NCBI GenBank assembly: GCA_001465935.1
Contig: LNKV01000001.1
Span: 620,001-684,000 of the forward strand
Direction: 5' to 3'
Source: Clarireedia homoeocarpa
Lineage: Eukaryota; Ascomycota; Leotiomycetes; Helotiales; Rutstroemiaceae
Length of the DNA stretch: 64,000 nucleotides
The translations under genes and the position numbers were made by a program. The notes beneath the pieces were generated by a model. It saw nothing but the letters and a program-made list of their open reading frames with translations. It was not told the DNA's origin and did no database searches. Positions 46,493 through 57,010 of the stretch are shown here, piece by piece (the stretch's first letter is position 1; each line of letters starts with the position of its first letter).

Positions 46493-47542
46493 TTAGGAAA
46501 GGAATTCACTTTTATATTTTTTTTGCCACCTTCTGAGGAGGAAAACCATGGCAGTCCATGAGAGACATGATAGATGAGCTAGTTGATTGTAAGCGGAGAG
46601 ACCCATCAAATCTTCCCCTCGAGACACTAGGTCGTCTCGTATTTCCGGAATCATGGTCGACAATTGATGACTCCACTTCACATCTTTCAGATGCGACACG
46701 CCTCGTTAGGGATATACTCTTGAAGGTCTGGTTATAGTTCAACCTGAGTATTCATCCAAGCTATGCTGCTCCCGTGTAGTTCCTTGGAGAAAAGCCCAGT
46801 CACGCACCCTATCCTCCTTATTTGAAACCCGTCTAAGAATATCCGGGCTTGAGGTTAATGCTTCCCATTGCTCTTACGCACCTTTGCATGTCTTAACATG
46901 CGTGAGAAAGCTTTCAATTCTCCGAGCTCGTCTTCTGCTAAGGTACGACCATTTATGATAACATTCCTTGACGTAAAATTTATCGCGCTCTGGTTTGTAT
47001 CCACCGCAAAAAATTTCGTGCTCAACTCTACGGATCCCCAAAAAGTGGGTTGTCGCTATCCCGAAGACAGTAGAGGCAACAACGCTCAAATTTTATGACA
47101 CGAAAAGACCGAAATTCCCCCATTTGATGCAGGCGCCTCTAATCAACACTTGGTAGACTTTCTCTAGGGAGTGATGAATAATTGTGTTGGTATCATGGAT
47201 CGCTCTCATGGCATCATAAGCATACTTCCTCACACGTCTGTATTCAGGAAGTTCGTCAACGACACTTTTGAAATGCGAATTAGGAAGGCGAATACGACCC
47301 AATGCCTGGATATCGAGCTGCAGCAAGATCTTCAGATTAATTCCCACTGGAAAGTCAGCTAGTAGGTGTTCGATACCAGACTTAAGTCTTTCTTTCATTG
47401 GCTTTATGTCGATGAGGTTGTGTGTAACTCGGGACTTGTTGCGGGTGTAGTGTATCATGGAGCAATTGATCGCCTGACTCTGCCATGCGAAACACTTCAT
47501 CAACTCAAGATCCGTGAGTTCTTCAAACCCTTTGTCATCCAT
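46493..47542 (-). pseudogene. Broken hypothetical reading frame
   Basis: I do not recognise the family. One minus-strand frame stays protein-like for about 350 codons but is interrupted by only four stops (near 47090, 46870, 46738 and 46702). The segments are 149 residues (ELTDLELMKCFAWQSQAINC...), 71 residues, about 40 residues (EDRVRDWAFLQGTTREQHS) and 65 residues (SHQLSTMIPEIRDDLVSRGE). The last two stops could be removed by a 60-nt in-frame intron with a CTAAC branch site (about 46681-46740), though the donor GTTGAA is weak. The other two stops have no consistent splice solution. Either a gene with splicing I cannot resolve or a decaying one. Confidence 0.4.
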
Positions 47543-48251
47543 ACTTGCGCACGAGAGTGTTGTATACTGCTTCTGGTAGTCAAGATTGCTATGTACTGTA
47601 GATCTGTAGCTACTAAGGATTCGAGTGGATCGAAGAGTATTCAGAATTCACAACCGTACTGAGTTCTGGGCAGTGTTAAAAATGCGACAGAACCTTGGGA
47701 CAATTTCTACCCTACCACATGTGCTATTTGCCGAGCTCTGAGAAATCTATACTCAAGCCAAAGGACTAGTCATCCGTAGCAATGAAGCACTACAACGATA
47801 ATGGCTAGCGACTAAACAAACGACTTCATCAACCTGACCACCCTGGCCTCGCTATCACCGACACGGATATTTCATCATTCATTGTCTCGCTAAGAATGCA
47901 GCACAACGATCAAGCATACCTAAGAAGTTGCGGTCGAATAAACCCCGGTTGGTTAACATTCGCCGACTGCTTTCTTCGATGGAGAGCCCATCCGTACACA
48001 TAGTCTATCGGGCTCAAGTTATGTCATGATTCATGACACAGCCCCTTGGTGCGGTGGAAAATAGTTACATTCTGCACCGAAAGTGCTGATATTACTTGTG
48101 TTGTATGTGAATCCAGCTACCATTCCATTTCGCTTGATTACAAACAGCCATCTTCTTCCTAGCAAGGTTTCCTAAGAATTACTTTATATGATCTTACAGT
48201 ACGGTAGTGTGACTCCCGGAGTAATCATTATCACACCCCTCCCACTTTCTC
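47543..48251. other. Intergenic region
   Basis: About 700 bp with nothing recognisable between the broken hypothetical frame and the membrane-protein gene. Confidence 0.5.
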
Positions 48252-49174
48252 TCAGGAGTCATGTAATGAACTCGCGTTCTGTGAATTTGGGGGAATGTAG
48301 TCTCCATGGAGAGGTTGGAGAGCAACGTCGGTAAGTGGGTCTTCAATTCCCTGATCCCCTGCTGCATAGGGCCGCGAAAGCAACACGCACGACTGTTGCC
48401 CAGTGGCTGTATCGGTGGTATTTCTATCAATCAGGACTCCGTAGCAGCTTGCGAGTTCCTGACCGTTATCTCCAAGCGGACCAACCGACGCACAAATTTG
48501 TAAACATGTTTCAATATCTGGTGCCCAAGTCCTCGCGAACTCATCGGCGACCGTCAGATTTATGAGACTCCAGTTGCAATACATGACAAATTTAAGGGCT
48601 ATCTGGAAGTTCCGGAACGGAACCTCCACCATAGCAGTGCCGTTCGCGGCAGTTGCATTGCCTTGGCATGGCGAGTTTATAACTTCTTTCGAGGTGTTAG
48701 TTTGAGTTGCGGTAACAGCATTGGAAGTAGTAGTAGAAGGATTTTTGCTTGTCGGAGTAACCGCTATGGTTACGGACTTCGTCATCATCGGTGCTTGACT
48801 ACATGTTTGTCAGCTAGTCAGGATATTGATCGTGAGAATACACACCTTGATCCGGACGACTGATCTGCGTTTCTGCGTTTTGCCAGTCCACCCGTCAACG
48901 CACCACCAACTCCTCCAACCAGAAGTATCACAATCACCACAACTACCGCCCAAAACCACGCTACCCGCAATCCCAATATCTTTCCTTGCTGATACTTTCT
49001 AGATGGCATTTCTTTCCCATCAAGCTCCGCTTCGACATCGCCTGCGACTCCCAAACCATGTGGCTCAGCTCTATTTGCCGCCCAGATGACTTCCAGGCCG
49101 TCGTGCAGGTGTATCTCCTTCGGTGTTCTCACTTCAAGACCAGCTTCGGGCGGAACAGGAATCGGGCAATCCAT
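48252..49174 (-). CDS. Single-pass membrane protein with Cys-rich extracellular region, 2 exons
   Basis: Predicted 291-residue protein, exons 48846-49174 and 48252-48798 in phase across a 47-nt intron. Cytosolic N-terminus of about 75 residues (MDCPIPVPPEAG..., with HDGLEVIW). One transmembrane helix, VAWFWAVVVVIVILLVGGVGGALTGG (about residues 76-101), is followed by KRR. A Thr/Ser-rich stalk and a C-terminal Cys-rich region follow, with FVMYCNWSL, ETCLQICASVG, ASCYGVL and SCVLLSRP. The spacing recalls PAN/Apple-like modules found behind such stalks in fungal surface proteins. Several N-x-S/T sites support an extracellular C-terminal part. The ATG at 49174 gives the shortest N-terminus; in-frame ATGs lie upstream. 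Ligand and role are unknown. Confidence 0.72.
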
Positions 49175-50739
49175 TATATAAACACTGATCATCAGATTTA
49201 TATATATGGCCACCGGTAGACAGCATTCGAGCAGATGCAAAAAACCAGGATATAAAATTCAGAAAAGAAAGTATCGAAGCAACGGGCGTGAACACATTTT
49301 GTCAACCTCGCCACACAGTTGCAACTCCAACACCACCAGCAAATTGCGACACCACAATTAAACTCAAGCTACAATACCAGTCTAGAAAGGATGAAAAGGG
49401 GCACACCAAGAACAAAATCACCTATCCATGTAAAACCACTTCCTTCTTTTCCTTCTTTCCTTCAACCACTAGCATCATTCGTCCGAACCCGTCTTTCCCA
49501 ACAAACCACCAACTTCAAAGGAATATGGAACATCCAAGAAATCAATGCACCGGCCAAACCGCGCCTCATCTTCATTTCGAGAAGATTTCAGATTCTGCGT
49601 GTTTTGCTGCAGTCGAGCGAATTGAAATGGTTAGTGGTGCTGAGCCACAGTCCTGCAGGTCTGAGGGTTGGATGCATAGGAGGTTGTGAAAGGACTAAGA
49701 GATACATATGTAAGGCCAAATCACTTGATGGGATCTTTCGTCTGAAAGAAAAGTGTTGATGGAATGATTGATATAAGTGTCGAGACGAAGAACATGAAAT
49801 TCGAAAAACCATATTGCACTTCAATCCATCATTGAAAAGTTGTTGAGCTCCCTTTTCACGCCGTGCGGACTTTCGCACTCAGGTGTATAATATTAACACC
49901 ATCGATCTTCAAACACCAACATAAAGGATGAACCCCTGCATACCAAATCACCCGCACAATCGTATATTGCGATCAAGTCTTTGGGTAGCGACAACCAGTA
50001 GGCAGCCTACTGTTTATTAAACAAGGTTGCTGCCGTTTGGGCCGTGTCAGAATGATAATACTAATGTGATGTCTGCTTCCTGTTTCAGTGCCAATGCAAG
50101 GGACGGGTCCGAATGGATAGGTTAACTACTGACAGCTATCTTGCAAAACCCTGAAGCTGTGCCACTGATAGGACAGTTTCATGCCAGAGTTCTAAGTAGC
50201 ATCCTACACGGGAGGGCTAATCAACGACCAAATATCTCATTCAGCAATTGTAGTCATACACTCAGACAGACGAAGACCCCCGCAGAAACTGTAGCTGCGC
50301 AGTCACCTACTCCCACAACCAAAACATAACAATCAATCATCACACTCCAGACATTCAGAAGTAGCCCAGCCTTCCTGATCATGCCAAATTCACCAACACC
50401 ACCTCGGCTACCACGACACAACCCACAACACAACAACGTCTTCTCATTGGACCAGACAACCAATCAGAATCTAGCCCCCATCCCAATGGCCAATCAGATA
50501 TTTCGCATACGGATGTAAGCATTTGTCGATTTCGACAACACTTTTACCAGGACTATATTCCATACTCATCAACTTCACTGTCGCCAAGGAAGTAGCAAAT
50601 CAAACCGACTAAAAATTCAGCAAGCTAAGATATAACACTACCTGCGAACTGTTCATTCCTCTCATAGTATCTCGATCAGCCTCGCAGCATCAACTTGCAA
50701 CCCGACTATCTATCTAAATATTTGCTCCCTGCCCACTAT

Positions 50740-50775
50740 CATCCCATCCCATCCCATCCCATCCCATCCCATCCT
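50740..50775. repeat. (CATCC)n pentanucleotide microsatellite
   Basis: About six to seven CATCC units in tandem. Confidence 0.9.
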
Positions 50776-50913
50776 ATCTCTTCTTCCATCTATCTCCCTT
50801 ACTCACAGCGAGATCACTCACTCCACCAGCCAATACAATAACTCACCAGACGAGCGCCTAACAGGGAAATATTTGATTTGTTGATATCCTACATATTATC
50901 CGTATATGTGTAT

Positions 50914-50942
50914 CTATCTATCTATCTATCTATCTACCTACC
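50914..50942. repeat. (TATC)n microsatellite passing into TACC
   Basis: About six TATC units (about 50914-50937) grade into TACC at the 3' end. Confidence 0.9.
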
Positions 50943-51137
50943 TTTACTAGATGCATCCAACCGCGTCTGACCATCGCCATCGCCATCACCATCCAAAATC
51001 TAGTCTCCCACCTGTACCACACAGTCCCCTAACCAGCACCGGATTCCACCAAATTTCTTTCCTCCTCCCCTTCCTCCTCCTCCTCCCCTTCCTCCTCCTC
51101 CTCCCCTCCGTTCATATTGTATTAAATAAACATTATC

Positions 51138-51176
51138 TACCCTACCCTACCCTACCCTACCCTACCCTACCCTATC
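51138..51176. repeat. (CTACC)n pentanucleotide repeat, telomere-like in look
   Basis: About seven CTACC units in tandem. The unit differs from the ascomycete telomere repeat CCCTAA, and coding genes continue on both sides, so it is an internal microsatellite. Confidence 0.9.
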
Positions 51177-52045
51177 CCATGACCATCCCATCCCTCCTCC
51201 CGCAGCCCAGCCCAGTCTTCATAAAATACAAATACAAATCCATATATAATATCACATTTCAATCCCCAACCTACCCCATCCCATCCCCTCACCCAGTAAG
51301 TAACCCAAGCTCCAAGCACAAGAAACGTCATTCCCTCCCCTCCCCAACTAACCCAACCCGCACACACCCCTCCCTTTCCCCCCAAACAGGAAGACAAACA
51401 AACAAAAAGACAAAAGAAACGCGAGCCACAAACATAAAATAAAATAAGCCAGAGGTAAGTTTTTCAGCAAAAAAATATATACACACCATACAGCACCCAC
51501 CCACCCACACACCAGTCAGCCAGCATAACATGACATAAAATAGCATAACATAGCATAAAACGTGATGCGATATAACAAGTGAGTTAGACACCGCGCTCAA
51601 CCATCATGTCATGTCCAGCCATATCCGCTATCGTCACTTCACTTTGCACCACTTCGCTCTTACAGCACTTCCTTCTCCGCCTGTCTATCCTGCTTTCCTG
51701 CTTTCTCTCCTCTCCCTTTCATTCAGTCATTTATTCTGGCTTTCTCTCATTTGGAAAATGTTAATAAGATAGGAAGAAAAATAAAATAGGGTCTAAAAAA
51801 GAGGAAAGACCATGGGTATCATCCAACATTACATCTCATCTCATCTTATCTCATCCCGAGTCAACTCCTTCGCGTCTACATCTTTTCTTGCCCTGCCAAA
51901 ACACAATATCTGTACTGTACAGTCAATTCGCTTCCCAGTCAGACCTCTATCAAGTTCGCTCGATCTAAACACAAGTTTATTTCCTCCCAAAACTCCTGCA
52001 CGCCACCGTCCCATCGCATGCATCCAAACAATATAACCCACTCAT

Positions 52046-55000
52046 CTAATCATCCGCACTCCCACTCCCATTCCCACTTCCCCCGCCTTTCCCAAAATAC
52101 GCCATATCAATCTTAAAAATCCACTCCACCTTCTCCCTCTCATTCCTTGCTCGAAACAACCAAGTATTACTACTTCCATAAATCGCAAACACTCCATCCA
52201 ACGCCCCTCCTCCATTTCTCCCCCCATTCCCCCTCAACAACATCTTAATCTCCGGCTGATGATCAACCCTACAATTCCTCAACCCCACCACATTAACCTC
52301 CTCCCCATCCGGCACACTATGCACATGCAGATACGGTCTGCGCAACTCCACAAACCTCCTCACCCACTTCGTCGAGTCCGCCGACGGAACAAGCAAGTAC
52401 CCGCCGCGGAGGAGCGTGGGGTTTTTGGTGATTTTTGTGACGGAGGCGAGGAGGTGTGGGGTAGGTGGGGTTTCGAGGATGGAAGGGGTGCTGGAGGAGG
52501 GGGCGCCGGAGATGGGGGGTTCGACGTTGGTGTGCGAGAGGATGGAGTTGGTGGGGTCGCGGCAGAGGGTCCAGAGGTGGATGTATTTTTCTAAAATGGC
52601 TTTTTGGGCTGGGGTGTATTGATTTGACGGGTCGGGTTCACTTTCTTCTTCTGATTCGCCCTTGGTTGAAGAAGCTTCTCCATTTGTGCTTCTGGCGGGT
52701 AGAGTAATACGGCTTAGGAGAGGTTGTGCGGCGTCTAATTCAGCTAATCTTTGTTTGCGACGTTTAGCTGCGATGAAATCGCGTATGAGAGATACGCCCC
52801 TCGGCGTCCAATTCGCCAAAGACTCCTCCCCTTTTACATAATCATTTTGAGTATTCGTGCGCCATAGATCACCTGCCTTCTTGACGGGCATGGGGCGTAC
52901 GGTTACCGAAAAGATATCAGACATTGATTTGACGATTCTTACGCTTTGGAATAATGAAGCGAACATGGAGGTTGAACGAACGTAGTTGCGAGACATGATC
53001 TGAGAACAGACATCCATAGTAAAAGCCATGGGCCTAGCGAGCTTTTCTGATCGCACATCCCATGCTAGGGTCATTTGCACTCTGTATTTGTCGGCGGTGA
53101 CACGGTCGAGAAGGAGGGATTCATGAGCACTCGAATCCCATTGTCCAACAATAGTGACATTGGTGGTGCCATTTGCATTTGACTTGACAATGGGCTTGGA
53201 TAGTAGCTTGAGGGGAAGCGGAGGAGTCGAGGAAGAACTGAGATCAGGGTTTTTCCCAATGTGGTCAACGAGTCGGATATGTCCCACACGTAAACCAGTG
53301 ACATCCTGCCAAGGCAGAGCATCGCCAGAGTTATGGGTTAAATTGACCACAATCCTACGCTGAAGACCTTGATGAAGCTGAAATGTTCCACTGTCAAGAT
53401 CACTTGTCTGGATAACTTCAACTGGAGGATAATCACCACTCTCTGCAAGCTCAAGAATTTGAATCTTGGCGAAGACGTCGTGTTTCTCCTCAGAGAAGAA
53501 TTGAGACTCTGAGATACGAGCACCCTTTCGTTTCTGTTTCGGTTGTGGGACATTGTCCCGCATATCATCCCAACTCAACAATTTGTCCAAGTGCATAGAT
53601 GAGACTTTGGCGAAGATAGCAACGCGGAGAGAGACGTCTGTAGGACCGAACATCGGCACACTCATACTATGTACACTTTCAAACCGAATAGGTCCTTCAT
53701 CAAAGTCTTTGATCATCTGTGTTGTGGTGACACCACTTTCATTGGATGCTGGGGGGATGAAAAGTTGTCCATGCACTTCTGTTCCTTCTCGTTCAGCGAA
53801 TCCGATCATATCATGCATTACAACATTAAACTTTAAGGTGCTTGATGGCGCTTTCGCTGATGAGGGTTCAAGTGAAAGCTTGATGATGCCAATAGCATGC
53901 GACGTGTAAGGTGAAAGAACATCTAGCGTGAAATCCTGTACTCGACTCTCGAACACGGCCGCGAGTGGAACATCAACATCGCCGATGTGCGTGTATTGCG
54001 GCATGCAGGCTTCCATGAACGGATTGTCTAGCCTGAAGTGCTGCAGGTATTCTGGTCGATCAATGTATTGATGCATCTGTCTCATGACTCGGACTCGATC
54101 ATGAAGTTTGTCCAAACTCCAACGATGGACAATACTATTTCTGTAATCAATGACGCGAACACCAACGCAAGGCTTCGTCGCCTCTTCAAGTACGATATCA
54201 TCACTCTCCCAACCATTAAGAACCATATCGTAAGAGGAGCACAAAGCGTGCCCAATATCAACAATAGTAAACTGGAAAACGACATTTTCATCCATCTCAT
54301 GGCTCATTATTTGTGCTTCTTTCAGGATTGCCGCATTCTGAAACACAGCTTCAGCCATGCGGACATATCTTCGTCTCTTCCAGTGCTCTTTTGCTTTCTC
54401 TGCAATGGCAGTCTCTCTTTCTGACAATGAAGGAGGGCCATCTTCTCCAGGCTTTGTTGGCCTCAATTCTTGTATCCGTTCCTCATACTGTTTTCGCTGA
54501 ACTTCTAACTGCTTGAGCATTTCCTCTTTGACTTCACGCAAGGTCTCCTCCATTCTAGCCTTCTCCTTCTTGATTTCCGCAACCTCTACGTTAGCAGCTT
54601 CAGCGGTTTTTAGCTGTTCCTGGTATTCTTCTTTCTGCTTCTCCAGCTGGACTTGCATTTCTTCTCGAACTTCTCGCATCCTGTCTTCGACTTCGCCTTG
54701 CTTAGGCGTTGATGGCATCGTGAGTACGGTATCCAGCGAAAAGTTATCGAGAGTGCCATTGGACAGATATTTCTCTCTCATAGGATATGAAGTGTCTGAA
54801 TCCACATCGTCATCCGCATTTGCTCCTGCTCGTTCAGCCCTTGCCTTCTGAACATCTTCGAATAAAAGGTTGAGTTCCTCATCAGATAGACCGGCTATTT
54901 TCTGATCAGTACCAAGTATAGCACCAGCTGCTTCACGCCTTGCAAAAGACCAATCCGACTCCCGCCCACGCAGACCAGGGATAGGAGAATCTGCCCGACT

Positions 55001-57010
55001 GCTCCCATCGAAATCCAAATCAGATATTGCTCTGCTCAAGCTTCTATCGTGTACGGGTCGAGGAGTAGGGGATGGTGAAACTTTCTCCCAATTATTGAGG
55101 TTCTCGAGTTGATTGACAGTGACAGAGTGACGAAGAAGACTTTGTTCCGCACGCTCTGCTCTGGCTTCCATCGGGTGATTGAACCGGAAAATATGGAAAT
55201 CACCAAGAATGACTCTGTAGCCACTTCGTAACCGAGTGGGTTTGTCAACTCTCTGCCCGTTAACCATGATGGCCGCTCCCTCTTTAGGTATGATTGTCAC
55301 TATATTGTCAATATTCTCGATTGTGCAATGTTCATGTAGAATGCGAGTCCCATTCAGTCGGATTTCTGCGGCGTGAGCAGCATTGCTGTCCACATTACCA
55401 ACCGTAGTTGTACCTGGCTTTAGATTGTAAACAAGACATTCTGCAAGAAGTGGATCATCAGAGAGGTTGACAAGATGGGGCATTTTCTTTGGAGTATGCA
55501 GTCCGACGAATCCCTTTTCGATACTGATGCCCAGTTCTTCGAGAGCAGCTTCTCTTTCTTTGTGAATTTCTTCCGTCTTCTGCAACTTTTCCTCCCAGGT
55601 CTGATTGAGGTCCGAATAGAGCTTTTCGCTTTGATTGAGTTGCTCCGTAATTTCCGCTTTCGAGACCTTCTTCATGACACCATCCGCTGAAACAATTGTG
55701 ACCATCTGCTTCTCCAGTGGCGTACCCTCCGCATAAACCTCATCCGCGGGACCACTTCCACCACCGCCTGTCAGTTTACCGCGAAGTTGGGCCAGTTCCT
55801 CTTTCAGCTCGCGAATCATCCGTGCATTGGCATCTTCATTCACGACGGCATGGTTCTTGATCCTCTTCGCACTGTCGGCATATCTCAAAGTGCTCAATGT
55901 TTCATCGAAATTAATATCTGCAGGACTGATAGCTGCAATCATGGCGGTCATAGAATTTCCTCCTAAAGAGTCCTTTAATAGCCAGGTCAGGACACTGTCT
56001 CTGTAGGGAACCTGATTTCCCTTTCCAACTTTCTTCTTCTTCCCATCAGATAAGTCGGCCAATGCAGCAATAACTCGGCCAAGTGTCGAAAGGGACCTAT
56101 TGATTTCCGCACCTTCTTTCAGTCGTGCTCCAGTCGCCCCGGTAGAGTTCGCTCTCTCAGAACCAGCCAAATCGACTAAACTGATCTTTGCGACCTTTTC
56201 CATGGCCATCTTAGTTTCGACATCCAAGCGCTTCTGGGTCAAGGTCAAGGTGAAAACCGCATGACTTCTACTACTCGTTTCATTCATGTTCGTAGCCGCA
56301 ACTGTACGGGCTTTATTCCCCTCGTCCATCAGATTCTCAATTTCGTTGAAGCTGCCTACTACCAATTTCGCCAAATCTTCCACGTATGGTCCGGTTGAAG
56401 GATGTTCCCGAACTTTCAGGTTGCCTTTGGTAGACGGATTGAGTAAATCCCTAACTCGTTCGTTGTAAATTTCCAGATATGACACCTCAACCGTACATTT
56501 CAAGTTCTTATCCTGTTGTAGCTCTCCTATCCTTTCGAACATATCCTGGCAGATCTTTGGAATGACACCGGCATCCTTCCCATATCCCATCATGGAATAG
56601 GATTTTCCCGAACCCGTCTGTCCATATGCGAAAATACAGTTGTTGTAACCCTGGAAAGCATTATCCAAGAGTGGCTTACCCAGATCTTCATGTAGGTTGT
56701 CCTGGCCGGCGTATGAAGGGTCGTTTTTATCGAAGGACCAGTATGAGCGATCGAATGCGAAAACTTTCTGCCCGGCATCCTTTCCTGCCTTTCCGCCGCG
56801 AGCCTTTTCTTCTAATTCGGGTGGTGAGGTGAGAATCGTTTGCGTGTCTTTCATTTGTACAATACATTTTGCTCCGCGATCGATTTCTATTGGGAGATGT
56901 CAATATTGACTTCTGGGGAGCGGTAAGTACTTCGTGCACAACCTACCTCTGCTGTTGAAAGGCCTACACCTGACAACGACCTTGATGTTTCCACCTCCGC
57001 CGGGAGCCAT
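52046..57010 (-). CDS. uncA: Kinesin-3 motor (unc-104/KIF1A family), 2 exons
   Basis: Predicted 1634-residue microtubule plus-end motor that carries vesicles and early endosomes in hyphae (family knowledge: Aspergillus UncA). Exons 56947-57010 and 52046-56886 close in phase across a 60-nt intron. The first exon supplies MAPGGGGNIKVVVRCRPFN, the beta-1 strand of the motor, so the start is secure. Motor marks are the P-loop GQTGSGKS (110-117), switch I NETSSRSHAVF, switch II DLAGSE and the Lys-rich K-loop DGKKKKVGKG. A neck coiled coil and FHA domain (around 510-600; VGNVDSNAAHAAEIRLNGTRILHEHC) follow. More coiled coil precedes a long KIF1B-like/DUF3694-type middle region. The C-terminus carries the lipid-binding PH domain (roughly 1510-1620; LLRGGYLLVPSADSTKWVRRFVELR). 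Full domain complement, no damage seen. Confidence 0.96.

Larger units (their letters stand above)
49175..52045. other. 2.9 kb repeat-rich intergenic region
   Basis: Between the membrane-protein start (-) and the kinesin stop (-). Pyrimidine-rich on the plus strand, with many microsatellites from 50735 to 51560. Long frames here (for example 50951-51442) arise from repeat translation. No gene is seen. Confidence 0.55.

Noticed and set aside
51138..51176. Telomere-like repeat suggesting a chromosome end or fusion scar
   Set aside because: Unit is CTACC (five bases), not the CCCTAA hexamer of filamentous ascomycetes, and genes continue normally on both sides.
50951..51442. 163-codon open frame on the plus strand
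   Set aside because: Translation is composed of repeats (LLPFLLLLPF, PTLPYPTLPYP) that come from the CTCCT and CTACC microsatellites; no domain and no splice-linked exon.
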